Shown: positions 49,016 through 58,500 of the stretch, piece by piece
Numbering within the stretch: position 1 is the stretch's first letter
How the letters are laid out: each line of letters begins with the position of its first letter
Source: Rhodothermales bacterium
GTDB taxonomy: Bacteria > Bacteroidota > Rhodothermia > Rhodothermales > Bin80
DNA length: 64,000 nucleotides
Assembly (NCBI GenBank): GCA_028278205.1
Contig: JANQES010000029.1
Coordinates: 1-64,000 of the forward strand
Reading direction: 5' to 3'
Position numbers and translations under genes: made by a program
The notes under the pieces: generated by a model
What the model was told of the DNA's origin: nothing
What the model saw: the letters and a program-made list of their open reading frames with translations, nothing else
Database searches by the model: none

Positions 49016-49720
49016 ATGGAGCCGTTTATCGTCAGACATGAAAACCAGATTGGTTGGATTGAAGTCGTCTGCGGCTCGATGTTTAGCGGCAAGACCGAAG
49101 AGTTGATCCGGCGGCTCAAACGCGCGCAGTTCGCCCAGCAGCGTGTCGAGATCTTCAAGCCGGCCCTCGACCAGCGCTTCAGCCAGGAAGAAGTCGTCTC
49201 GCATAACGAAACGACCATCCCTTCGACGCCTGTCGACACCGCCGACCAGATCCTGCTGCTCGTCGGCGAGGCCAGCGTCATCGGCATCGACGAAGCACAG
49301 TTTTTCGGGATCGAACTCCTGGCCGTGTGCCAGCGCCTGGCCGACGAAGGCAAACGCGTGATCGTGGCCGGGCTCGATCAAGACTACCTTGGCCAGCCCT
49401 TCGAGCCGATTCCGCAGTTGATGGCTGTGGCCGAACACGTGACGAAACTGCACGCCATCTGTATGCAGTGCGGCGCACCGGCCAATCATTCGCAGCGCCT
49501 TTCCGGAGGCGATCAGCGGGTGCTGCTCGGCGCGCAGGACACCTATGAACCTCGCTGCCGTCGCTGTTTCGAACGCCCCGAGGCTGCCGCCCAGACCACC
49601 GCGCCGGAGCCCACACGCGAAGATGAGGACACCGACGATGCCCCTGCTGCTCTCCCCTTAATCCAGGAGGAATGTTCTCCTATCGACGACGGCTCCGCTT
49701 CACTGCCGAACGAGCACTAG
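49016..49720 (+). CDS. tdk: Thymidine kinase (type II)
   Basis: Phosphorylates thymidine in nucleotide salvage. P-loop GSMFSGKTEELIRRL at 20-34, the DEAQFF acidic motif, GLDQDYLGQPFEPIPQLMAVAEHVTKLHAICMQCG with the lasso region and zinc cysteines (CMQCG ... CRRCF). Residues 1-190 match the usual length; about 45 further residues are acidic and Pro/Ala-rich (AAAQTTAPEPTREDEDTDDAPAAL), an atypical disordered tail. ATG 49016 chosen. Confidence 0.95.
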   Translation: MEPFIVRHENQIGWIEVVCGSMFSGKTEELIRRLKRAQFAQQRVEIFKPALDQRFSQEEVVSHNETTIPSTPVDTADQILLLVGEASVIGIDEAQFFGIELLAVCQRLADEGKRVIVAGLDQDYLGQPFEPIPQLMAVAEHVTKLHAICMQCGAPANHSQRLSGGDQRVLLGAQDTYEPRCRRCFERPEAAAQTTAPEPTREDEDTDDAPAALPLIQEECSPIDDGSASLPNEH

Positions 49721-49794
49721 ATTTTCCCTGGCGTGTGTCATTAGTAAGGAGAAAGGGGGAGCGGGTGAAAAATCGCTCACTGGCCTTCCTTTAC

Positions 49795-50319
49795 ATGGAA
49801 CTGAACCGCGAAAAGCTTGTGCCCGACGCCCTACTGGAAAGCACCGCATCGCCAGCCGAGTCCATCTCTACCGAAAAGGTCAAACTCGCCCATCGCTTCC
49901 TGGCCCTGTGTATCGACAGCGTCATCGCTTGGGGCGCCTTTGGGCTGTTGGTCTGGGGATCCGGTTATTATGCGGGATACCTGCTGGGTGCTCTCATCGG
50001 CGGGGGCTATTATCTGGTCCGAGACGGCCTGGGCGCCCGCTTCATGAAACAACGTTCCCTCGGCAAAAAGATGGTAAAAATCCGTCCTGTGCGCCTCGAC
50101 GACAAACCGATGGATCTCAAGACCTCCATCAAACGCAACTGGATGTTCGCCGCCGTCTTTATCGGTTTCTTGCCCTTTCTCGGCACGTTTGGGGACCTCG
50201 TCGCGTTCGGGATCATCGTGGTGGTTCTCTACGAGGGTTACAAGGTACCGGCCGACCCCGAAGGGCGGCGCTGGGGCGACGAACTCGCCGGCACGCAGGT
50301 GATCGCATCCGCCGATTGA
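49795..50319 (+). CDS. RDD family membrane protein
   Basis: A 174-residue protein with an RDD domain: KLAHRFLALCIDSVIAWGAFGLLVWG starting the bundle, LVRDGLGARFMKQRSLGKKMVKIRPVRLDDKPMDLKTSIKRNWMF in the middle and a last helix near ILFLPFLGTF-like FIGFLPFLGTFGDLVAFGIIVVVLYEGYKV. The C-terminus DPEGRRWGDELAGTQVI is shared with the next gene. RDD proteins are polytopic and some act as Na+/H+ antiporters; function here is open. ATG 49795; the longer frame overlaps tdk. Confidence 0.82.
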   Translation: MELNREKLVPDALLESTASPAESISTEKVKLAHRFLALCIDSVIAWGAFGLLVWGSGYYAGYLLGALIGGGYYLVRDGLGARFMKQRSLGKKMVKIRPVRLDDKPMDLKTSIKRNWMFAAVFIGFLPFLGTFGDLVAFGIIVVVLYEGYKVPADPEGRRWGDELAGTQVIASAD

Positions 50320-50480
50320 CACATTTTTTTGACCGAAATCCCTCGTAACTCACCCCAGGCACTTGCTTATTCGCCGACAGATTCGCACGTTTAGGTGATC
50401 TCTTCTTCCCGCTTTCATGGTTCGTGTAGAGGAGCATCGCTTCAGCAACATCACCCACCCCCTTAACCAGAGGCCATGCT

Positions 50481-51092
50481 ATGGAACCAAACCGCGAAGA
50501 AGAAGCCACCAACCTGCCTCCCGACACCCCGCCTGAAAGCACCGAATCGTCTGCGGCAACATCGTCGCCTGAGCCGGAAGCCGCCTCTACAGCGGGCGTA
50601 GCCCCGCCGGAGCCAGCACCGGCCCCCGAAGCCCCGCCGGCCCCGGTACTCGCCGCCGAATCCAATGCGGCCGGCAAGCCGGACGTCGGCAAACGGATTA
50701 TCGCCTACCTTATCGACGCTGTTATCGCAGCGGCAGTCAGCTTCATTCCTTTCATTGGCTGGCTGATTGCCGGAGCCTACATGGCCGTGCGCGACGGCCT
50801 CGACATCGACTTCATGAAACAGCGGTCGCTCGGCAAACAGCTCATGAAGCTCGACGTCGTCCGTCTCGATGGGAAACCGATGGATATCGGAACCTCGTTC
50901 CAGCGCAACTGGATGTGGATTATCGGCTATCTGGCGGCGATTCCGATCATCGGATGGCTCGCTTCGCCTATCATCCTTCTGGCTGCTCTCATCATCGGCG
51001 TCTACGAGGTCTACAAGGTTTTTTCGGACGAGGAAGGCCGCCGCTGGGGCGACAGCATGGCTGGCACCAAGGTGATCGAAGCCGCCCCGTAG
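50481..51092 (+). CDS. RDD family membrane protein, paralogue
   Basis: A 203-residue paralogue of the preceding gene: same DIDFMKQRSLGKQLMKLDVVRLDGKPMDIGTSFQRNWMWIIG core and DEEGRRWGDSMAGTKVIEAAP end, but with a Pro/Ala/Glu-rich, probably disordered N-terminal 65 residues and a different first helix (RIIAYLIDAVIAAAVSFIPFIGWLIAGAYM). About 160 bp separate the pair. Tandem duplication with divergent N-termini is the simplest reading. Confidence 0.82.
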   Translation: MEPNREEEATNLPPDTPPESTESSAATSSPEPEAASTAGVAPPEPAPAPEAPPAPVLAAESNAAGKPDVGKRIIAYLIDAVIAAAVSFIPFIGWLIAGAYMAVRDGLDIDFMKQRSLGKQLMKLDVVRLDGKPMDIGTSFQRNWMWIIGYLAAIPIIGWLASPIILLAALIIGVYEVYKVFSDEEGRRWGDSMAGTKVIEAAP

Positions 51093-51498
51093 CACGTTTT
51101 TCTACGACGGGTATCCAAAGCCGGCGGTGCCGATGTCGTAAGGCAGGGATCACCGGCTTTGGGTTGTCGTACAGTCTTAGACGGTAGGGCGTTATTGCAC
51201 CTCTGCCCCGGACCTGCTACCTTCAATTGTTCGCTTTTTCGCTTTGCTCGCTGGCGCTCGCGTCATTGGCTTCGCGTCATGTGTGCGCTACGCGCACGTC
51301 AATTGGCTCGCTGGCGCTCGCCGTCATTCATTGTCATGGGTCAAACTCGACAATGAATGACGCGCCGCAGACGCACTTGACGCGCCCACAGGGCGCAAAT
51401 GACCGCGACCGCAGCGAGCAAAATGACGCGAACAAAGTGAGCATACCCATGGGCACCCTTTCCGAAGTACCTTCCACCGTCTTGTCCATGACCGCCTG
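51093..51498. other. Intergenic region with a palindromic AATGAC-box array
   Basis: 406 bp without a gene. An inverted repeat CAAAGCCGG...CCGGCTTTG lies at about 51117-51164, and the AATGAC-box array covers 51233-51444. dnaX transcription must begin in or after it. Confidence 0.6.
51233..51444. repeat. Array of short palindromes separated by GTCATT/AATGAC boxes
   Basis: Left half: GCTCGCTGGCGCTCGC, then GTCATT, GGCTTCGC, GTCAT, GTGTGCGCTACGCGCAC, GTCAATT, GGCTCGCTGGCGCTCGC, GTCATT. Right half, opposite orientation: AATGAC, GCGCCGCAGACGC, ACTTGAC, GCGCCCACAGGGCGC, AAATGAC, CGCGACCGCAGCGAGC, AAAATGAC, GCGAACAAAGTGAGC. The boxes are conserved while the inserts differ but stay palindromic. The halves meet at TTCATTGTC ... 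GACAATGAA around 51329-51357. Confidence 0.75.
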
Positions 51499-53604
51499 AT
51501 GTCCACGCAGCGTTACCTCGTCACCGCACGCAAATACCGCCCGAATCTCTTTCGTGAACTGGTCGCGCAGGAGCACGTGACCGAAACGCTCAAGAACGCC
51601 CTTCGGCTCGACCGGCTGGCCCACGCCTATCTCTTCAGCGGCCCGCGCGGCGTCGGTAAGACGACGGCGGCGCGCATCCTGGCCAAGGCCATCAACTGCA
51701 CCACGCCGCCCGAAGACCGCTCCGACGCCGCCGAACCCTGCCGCCAGTGCGACTCGTGCCGCGATTTCGAAGAAGGCCGAAGCCTCAGCATCTTCGAGAT
51801 CGATGCCGCCTCGAACAACAAAGTCGAGGACATCCGCGACCTGCGCGAGACCGTCCGCATCCCGCCGCAGGGCAGCCGCAAGAAGGTCTACATCATCGAC
51901 GAGGTGCATATGCTCTCGAATGCGGCCTTCAACGCGCTCTTGAAGACGCTCGAAGAGCCGCCGCCGCACGTGCTGTTCATCTTCGCCACCACCGAACCGC
52001 ACAAAGTGCTGCCGACGATCCTGTCGCGCTGCCAGCGGTTCGACTTCCGCCGCATCCCCGTGCCCGACATCGTCGCGCACCTGCAAGAGATCTGCGCCGA
52101 GGAACACGTCACCGCCGACGAAGCCTCGCTGATGCTGCTGGCGCGCAAAGGCGACGGCGCCCTCCGCGATGCCCTCTCGGCCTTCGACCAGGCCGTCTCG
52201 CTCTGCGGCACTGACCTCGACTACACCGGCCTGGCCGAAGCCCTGCGCGTGGTCGACGTAGACCTGTTCTTCGAAGCTACCGGCCACGTGGCGGCGCACA
52301 ACAGCACCGGCATGCTCCGCCTCGTCGATCACATCGTCCGGTCCGGGTACGACTTGCAGGAATTTCTGGTGGGCCTGGCCGAGCATCTGCGCAACCTGCT
52401 GGTGGCCCTGACGATGCCCGACACGACGCTCATCGAAGCCGCCGAGGCAACCCGGCAACGCTACGCCGACACCAGCCGCGCCTTCACCGAAGCCACGCTG
52501 CTGCGCCTGCTGATGATCGTTGATGAGGCCGAAGAATCGATCAAGAGCAGTACGCATCCGCGCATGAAGCTCGAAATGGCGCTGCTCAAGATGGCCGGCC
52601 TGGGCTACACCGTCGATCTGCGGCAAGCCCTCCACCAACTCGACCGCCTGGAGGCGATGGCGCGCGAAGGCAAGCTGGCGCCCGGCCTCTTTGCGCCCGC
52701 TGAAACCCCGCCTCCGCAACCCGCCCCGCCTGCCGAAACCGTCGCACCGAGACCGGTCGTCGAGGCCGCCCCACCACCCATCGAGAGGCCGCCCGTAGCC
52801 GCTGAGCCACCGCCGCCCGCCGAGCCGAAACCTGCCGAGGCATCCTCCGAGGTCGTCGAGAAGACCGTCGAAGAGATCGTCGAAGAAACTCCCTTGCCGC
52901 CGGCTGAGACGCCCCAACTGGACGCCGCCGAACCGGAGCCTGCCGAGGTTGCAGAGGCTGAGACGATACCCTCCGAAGAACCGGAACCCGCTGTGGCACC
53001 GCCTCTGTTCGAGGAGACGGCGCCGGCCCCACCCCCGGCGGCGCCACCGCGCGAGGAACCACCTTCCGCCACCCCCGCTGCGCCTTCGGGCTTTCCCGAC
53101 CTCTTCGGCACGCCGGCGCTGCGCAAATCGCCCAGCGCCACCTCAGCCGATCCGCCCGAACCTCAGGACCTCTTTGCCGGTTCAAGCGCTGTCGCCACCA
53201 TAGAGCCGGTGGCCGTGGCTCCGGCAGCACCACCGGACGCGATGACGGCGGTCTGGTCGCGGTTTGTGAAAGCGGCCAAGAGCGAGCGCATCCACGTAGG
53301 CGCCCTGCTGCAACACACCACGCCGCTGGAGATCGCCGACGGGGCTGTGCTGATCGGCGTGCCCGATGAGTTCCACCGGCGCCTGCTGAGCAATCAGCAG
53401 GATTTCCTGCTCAAACATCTTCAGGCCCTCGACCTGGAGGAGGTCAACCGTCTCACGTTTATCGTGCGCGAAGACCTCCACCCGGCCACCCCCGAAGAAG
53501 CGGTCCCAGACATCGATCCGCAGGAGTACATGCAACGAAAACGCCAGGAAAGCCCCGTCATCCAGGCGATTTTCGAACAATTCGGCGGGGAAATGGTCTG
53601 GTAA
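51499..53604 (+). CDS. dnaX: DNA polymerase III subunit gamma/tau
   Basis: Clamp-loader ATPase of the replicative polymerase. AAA+ core with Walker A SGPRGVGKTTAARIL (about 47-61), the four-cysteine zinc module (C..CRQCDSC), DEVHMLSNAAFNALLKTLEEPP and sensor motif ILSRCQRFDFRR. Domain III continues to about 370, followed by a long Pro/Ala/Glu-rich tail of some 220 residues typical of tau and a C-terminal globular part (AVWSRFVKAAKSERIHVGALL). Length 701. First gene of dnaX-ybaB-recR. Stop followed by a hairpin. Confidence 0.95.
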   Translation: MSTQRYLVTARKYRPNLFRELVAQEHVTETLKNALRLDRLAHAYLFSGPRGVGKTTAARILAKAINCTTPPEDRSDAAEPCRQCDSCRDFEEGRSLSIFEIDAASNNKVEDIRDLRETVRIPPQGSRKKVYIIDEVHMLSNAAFNALLKTLEEPPPHVLFIFATTEPHKVLPTILSRCQRFDFRRIPVPDIVAHLQEICAEEHVTADEASLMLLARKGDGALRDALSAFDQAVSLCGTDLDYTGLAEALRVVDVDLFFEATGHVAAHNSTGMLRLVDHIVRSGYDLQEFLVGLAEHLRNLLVALTMPDTTLIEAAEATRQRYADTSRAFTEATLLRLLMIVDEAEESIKSSTHPRMKLEMALLKMAGLGYTVDLRQALHQLDRLEAMAREGKLAPGLFAPAETPPPQPAPPAETVAPRPVVEAAPPPIERPPVAAEPPPPAEPKPAEASSEVVEKTVEEIVEETPLPPAETPQLDAAEPEPAEVAEAETIPSEEPEPAVAPPLFEETAPAPPPAAPPREEPPSATPAAPSGFPDLFGTPALRKSPSATSADPPEPQDLFAGSSAVATIEPVAVAPAAPPDAMTAVWSRFVKAAKSERIHVGALLQHTTPLEIADGAVLIGVPDEFHRRLLSNQQDFLLKHLQALDLEEVNRLTFIVREDLHPATPEEAVPDIDPQEYMQRKRQESPVIQAIFEQFGGEMVW

Positions 53605-53632
53605 TGGGAAATTTGAGGGTCGAATTTCCCAT
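53604..53632. terminator. Stop-codon hairpin of dnaX
   Basis: ATGGGAAATT at 53604-53613 pairs with AATTTCCCAT at 53623-53632; the left arm begins with the last A of TAA. Similar to the hairpin after batC. Confidence 0.65.
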
Positions 53633-53658
53633 GTTTGTCAACCTAAACGGAGTACGTC

Positions 53659-54009
53659 ATGGATCTAGGAGGCTTAGGAGGCTTGAATATGGCCGACATG
53701 TTCGGCAAGGTGATGGAGATGCAGCAGAAGATGGCCGAGGCACAGCAAGCGCTCGAAGGCATGGAAGTCGAAGCCGAGGCCGGCGGTGGGATGGTTAAGG
53801 TCACCGCCAGCGGAGACCAGCGTATCAAATCCATCAAGCTCGAACCCTCCATCGTCGATCCCAACGACATGGAGATGCTCGAAGACCTGATCATCGCCGG
53901 TGTCAACAAAGCCCTCGAAGAAGCCACCCGAATGGCCCAGGAGGAAATGAAAAAAAGCGCCGGCAGCTTCCTCCCCCCCGGCTTCGACCCCGGCCAACTC
54001 GGACTCTGA
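53659..54009 (+). CDS. ybaB: YbaB/EbfC nucleoid-associated protein
   Basis: A 116-residue DNA-binding protein of the YbaB/EbfC group. Features: glycine-rich start, helix KVMEMQQKMAEAQQALEGMEVEAEAGGGMVKVTASGDQRIKSIKLEPSIVD and the second helix MEMLEDLIIAGVNKALEEATRMAQEEM. It sits in the conserved dnaX-ybaB-recR order. ATG 53659 is 54 bp after the dnaX stop. Confidence 0.94.
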   Translation: MDLGGLGGLNMADMFGKVMEMQQKMAEAQQALEGMEVEAEAGGGMVKVTASGDQRIKSIKLEPSIVDPNDMEMLEDLIIAGVNKALEEATRMAQEEMKKSAGSFLPPGFDPGQLGL

Positions 54010-54129
54010 TTGGTTTTTTGTTTTCCCTTTTTTGTTTTTCGTTCCCCCGCTCCGGGCGAGGTGTGACGGTATGCTGTCTCCCGCCGGAAGTATTTTAATT
54101 CACCAATCCAACCAGAACGAAAAACAAAA

Positions 54130-54819
54130 ATGCACTTCACGTCTGAGTCGGTCGAGACGCTGGTGGAGCAGTTTACCAAGCTGCCGACGATAGGGCGCAA
54201 GACGGCCCAGCGCCTGGCGGCCTACGTGCTCAAGATGTCGCGCGACGACGTGGCGGCGCTGGCGCAAGCGCTCATCGCCGTCAAAGACAAGGTCAAGCAC
54301 TGCCCCATCTGCCACAACGTCACCGACACGTTGCCGTGTTCGATTTGCCGTTCGCCCAAGCGCGACCACGCCGTCATCTGCGTCGTCGAAGAGCCCAACG
54401 ACGTCATGGCGCTCGAACGCACGGGCGAATACCGGGGTGTCTATCACGTCCTCGGCGGCGTCATCTCCCCGCTCGACGGCATCGGGCCGGACGACCTTTC
54501 GATCCGTGAACTCCTCACCCGCGTCGATCCGGCCTTCCGGCAGGTCTCCTCGTCTCCGGCCAACGGCCAGGGCGCCGAGTCTCAGGTCGCCGAGGCCGCG
54601 CTGCCCTACGGCGACGAGCGGCCCGCCATCGAAGAAGTCATCCTCGCCGTCAACCCCAACGTCGAGGGCGACACGACGGCCTATTACCTCTCGCAACTCC
54701 TCAAGCCCCTCGGCGTGCGCGTCACCCGCATCGCCCGCGGCCTGCCCATCGGCGGCGACCTCGAATACGCCGACGAAGCTACACTCTCGCGGGCGCTGGA
54801 AGGACGGAACGTGGTTTGA
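54130..54819 (+). CDS. recR: Recombination protein RecR
   Basis: Helps RecO load RecA at gaps. The 229-residue protein has the N-terminal helix-hairpin-helix [17 protein letters not shown], the zinc finger [16 protein letters not shown], the TOPRIM domain with [42 protein letters not shown] and the C-terminal [17 protein letters not shown] and [19 protein letters not shown]. It is about 30 residues longer than E. coli RecR because of a Ser/Pro/Gln-rich insertion ([20 protein letters not shown]) within the TOPRIM region. Confidence 0.95.
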   Translation: MHFTSESVETLVEQFTKLPTIGRKTAQRLAAYVLKMSRDDVAALAQALIAVKDKVKHCPICHNVTDTLPCSICRSPKRDHAVICVVEEPNDVMALERTGEYRGVYHVLGGVISPLDGIGPDDLSIRELLTRVDPAFRQVSSSPANGQGAESQVAEAALPYGDERPAIEEVILAVNPNVEGDTTAYYLSQLLKPLGVRVTRIARGLPIGGDLEYADEATLSRALEGRNVV

Positions 54820-54895
54820 AGAACGGAAACTCAGCCGATCACAATGCTTTCAAGGATTGACTGAACGGCTCTATATCCCATAGAATCTTTCCATC

Positions 54896-55186
54896 ATGGA
54901 ATCAACAAAGCCCAGACCTGCCCAATCCAGGAGGCAACAGACCTACGTTTTCGACATCGTGCTTGAGCCCGATGCGTTTGCTTCGGGAGAACCGGCCTGG
55001 ACCGCATATTGCCCCGACCTACCTGGGACCACGACGTTTGGAAAAACCAAGGAAGAAGCCCTTCGCAATGTCCATGAAGTCGTTCAGATGACGATTGAAG
55101 GTATGATTGAAGACGGTGAACCAATCCCCACGTCCCCCCTGACAGAAACGGATGCTGTGGAGTCAAAAGTGATCGTCACCGTCTGA
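54896..55186 (+). CDS. hicB: HicB-like antitoxin
   Basis: A 96-residue protein with the HicB partial RNase-H fold: VFDIVLEPDAFASGEPAWTAYCPDLPGTTTFGKTKEEALRNVHEVVQMTIEGMIEDGEPIP. It lacks an obvious C-terminal DNA-binding helix. Three bases separate it from the downstream HicA gene. Antitoxin-before-toxin order fits the hicBA type. It would neutralise HicA and may autoregulate with it. Confidence 0.88.
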   Translation: MESTKPRPAQSRRQQTYVFDIVLEPDAFASGEPAWTAYCPDLPGTTTFGKTKEEALRNVHEVVQMTIEGMIEDGEPIPTSPLTETDAVESKVIVTV

Positions 55187-55189
55187 GGT

Positions 55190-55447
55190 ATGCCGATCGA
55201 CTACCGCCAACTTCGCACCATCACCGCGCGGGAGTTCGTCCGTGCTCTTGAACGCGATGGTTTCGAACTCCGACGCAAACGGGCTATCTCTCACCGGCAA
55301 TACATCCATCCTGAAGATAAAAGGCGGGTGACCGTTACGTATCACGGACACAGCCGTACCTTTCCTCTCGGCACGCTCAAACGGATGATCGAGCACGATG
55401 CTCAATGGACCGAGGACGATCTGAAACGCTTGAAACTCTTGAAGTGA
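55190..55447 (+). CDS. hicA: HicA-like mRNA interferase toxin
   Basis: An 85-residue HicA with double-stranded-RNA-binding-like fold: TAREFVRALERDGFELRRKRAISHRQYIHPEDKRRVTVTYHGHSRTFPLGTLKRMIEH. The catalytic histidine is H35 in SHRQY. It cleaves mRNA when free of HicB. Length is normal to slightly long. No frameshift or damage is seen, so the pair looks functional. Confidence 0.88.
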   Translation: MPIDYRQLRTITAREFVRALERDGFELRRKRAISHRQYIHPEDKRRVTVTYHGHSRTFPLGTLKRMIEHDAQWTEDDLKRLKLLK

Positions 55448-55564
55448 ACAGCAGCAGGTCGCCGAAGCCGCTTCTGGTTTGCCTGTACCTGTGGGAATTG
55501 CTTAATTATAGGTAAGGCGTGTCCCTGCGCAACGGTCATCAAACGAGGTGTTGGCAGCTTTATC

Positions 55565-58500
55565 ATGCGTTGTCACAGGCATAGGGTCTCGTGCAGCGTC
55601 GTGCTGCTAGCGCTCACGGGCCTGTTTCGTCCGGCCCCGGCCCAGCCCATCACGCTCCGGGCCGACACAGCACCCGGCGATGCCTTCGGGTATGCTGTAG
55701 CGCTCGCGCCTCCCTACCTGCTCATCACAGCGCTCGGCGATACCGATAAGGACGGCGCCGTCTATGTCTTCCGTCAGTCAACAGACGGCTGGGTGCAAGA
55801 GGCCAGGCTTGTCTCACCCGAGACCAGACCTGCAATCCGATTTGGCACCCACATCGCCCTTGACGGAGAAACGGTCGTCATCGGCGATCCCGGCTATTCC
55901 GAGCCGCTCTCCGGTGCGGGCGCCGCGTACATCTTTGAACGCACCGAGAACGGCATCTGGCGTCTGGTCAAAACCCTGTTGCCGCCAACCCCTCAGATTG
56001 CTAATAGCTATGGGCAGGTAGCCATCAAGGGCGACACCGTACTCGTGGGCGCGACCGGCGCAGACGGACCCCTCGAACGCCAGGGCGCCGTCTACCTCTA
56101 TGCCCGCCATCACGGGGGCGACGAAGCCTGGGGATACATCACCACGCTGACGGCTCCCGACGGCGCCTTCGAAGACAGGTTCGGCGCGGGTTTAGGGGTC
56201 CAAGGATCCCGGGTGATTATCGGCGCCCCAGGGCACGATGCAGCAGGCCCAAACGCCGGCGCAGCCTATCTGTTTACGCGAGATCCTCTCAGGCCGGACC
56301 CGCGGCCCTTCACGACGAAGCTCACCACGCTGGAGACCACCCGTGACGTTTTTTTTGGAACGTCGTTGGCGATGCAGAACGACCTGATCGTCGTGGGTGC
56401 TGCCAACGCCGACGGCAAAAGCCTGAAATCGGGGGCTGCTTACCTGTTCGCCCGGAGAGATTCCAAGACCGATGCCTGGCAACAGATTGCCCGACTCACC
56501 GCGCCCGACGGTGTACGCGACGACCGTTTCGGCGCGGCCTTGGCGATGGAGGAAGATCTGATCGTCGCCGGTGCGCCCGGCGCCGACGGCCTCGGCGTCG
56601 ACACCGGAGCCCTCTACGTCTTCGCCCGACAAGCCGAGACACCCACAACCTGGAAACAGATCGCCAAACTCACGGCCCCTTCTGGCTCCGACAACGACGC
56701 GTTTGCCCGTGCCCTGGCCCTTCGAGACGGGCTGCTGCTCGTCGGGGCACCGGGGGCATTCTCCAGGGCCGGCGCGGCCTACCTTTACGATCTCTCGAAG
56801 CCCCTTGCCACCGAACTGCTTTCCTTTGAGCGCCTGCCGCATCCCGACCCGAAGGCCCCTAATCCTGCCGTCGTAGAAGCCATGCTTCAAGATCGCGAAG
56901 GATTCCTGTGGTTTGGCGCGTACGACGGACTGCACCGCTACGACGGCTACGCATTCAAGAGCTATCGCCACGACCCGGACGACGCCACGTCCCTCTCGCC
57001 CGGCGCTACCCTGGCCCTGCGAGAAGATCGTACAGGGCGACTGTGGATAGGCACCGAGGACGGCCTCAACCGCTTCGATCATCAACAAGAGCGGTTCATT
57101 CGCTATGCGCTTCCTGCCGACAGCACCTATCCTCGCCAATCCATCCGCATACTCTTCGAAGATCGAGATGGGGTTCTCTGGACGGGCACCAATGGCCGCC
57201 TCTACCGCTACGACGCCGCACACGACCGCTTCGAACCCTACACGCCCTTTACCGGCCCTCCCGAACACCTGGACGAACGCTACATCAGCGGCATCCAGCA
57301 GGATCGAAACGGCCACCTCTGGGTGTTGGCGAAAAATCTCTGGGAAAACCGCGCTTCGCTCTTCCAGATCGACCTGGCTCAAGACACGGTTACGCGCTAC
57401 GCCCTGGCGCCGGAATGGGGGCAGGTTGGTCCTTTTTTGATCGATAGCCGCAATAATTTTTGGATCAAAGCACCGGCTCCCGTGTCGTTTCCGCCCGATG
57501 CCCGGGGCGTGCTTCATCCCCGCGAAACGCCGGTGGAAGCCGCCCACTGGACTTTTTTTGAAGACCGAGACAGCATCGTGTGGATCGGCACGCGCGACGG
57601 CCTCTATCGCAAGGACCCTGCGTCGCCCGCCCCGACGGTCCATCGCATTCTGCCCTCCGGTGGCGCTAACTTTATTCATAGCGTGTATCAGGTTCGCTCA
57701 GGGCGGCTCCTGATCGGAACCGGCAACGGCGTCTATCAGACCAACACCCACCTGACCCATCCCGCTGCCGCTACCTCATACCGTCCGCCTGTGCTCTTAA
57801 CGGCGCTTCACGTCTCGAATCGCGCGGGCACCACGCCCCGAATGCCCTACGGCCTGGATCGGCTGACGCTTTCTTATCAGGATTACAGTTTTGCCTTCGA
57901 ATACGCCGCGCTGACGTTTTCCGCGCCGCAGCAAAATCACTATCGGTATCGGATCGAGGGCTATGACAAAGACTGGATCGATGCCGGGACGCGCCGGTTT
58001 GCAACGTATTCAAACGTCCCGCCCGGTCGCTATACGCTCCAGGTGGAGGTGATATCGGCAGAGGGTGTGCCGGAGACTGAGCACCTTGCATTGCCGCTGA
58101 TTATCACACCCGCGTTCTGGCAGACGTGGTGGTTTCGAGGGCTAGTCGCCGTGCTGGTCGTGGCCCTCCTGGCAGCCGCCTATCAATACCGGGTCAGGCG
58201 GCTTTTGGAGATGGAACGGATGCGCCTGCGTATCGCCAGCGACCTCCACGACGATGTGAGCAGCAACCTGAGCGGCATCGCGCTGATGAGCCAGATCGTC
58301 GAGCAACAGCCCGGCCTTGCGCCCGAACATCGGCATCAACTGAGTCGCATCGCCGGCACGGCACAGCAAACCGTCGAGGATCTGCGCAACATCGTCTGGC
58401 TCGTCGACCCCGGCCACGACCGTCTCGACGATCTGCTCCTCAAGATGAAAGACACCGCCGCGACGCTGCTCAACGGCACAGCCTACTCCTTTCACGTCGG

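Noticed and set aside
51093..51498. Riboswitch or leader regulating dnaX
   Set aside because: The structure is an array of mobile-looking palindromes and matches no riboswitch core I know.
54896..55447. hicBA as part of a prophage or larger defence island
   Set aside because: Flanking genes are recR and a sensor kinase; no integrase, att repeat or other defence gene was seen.
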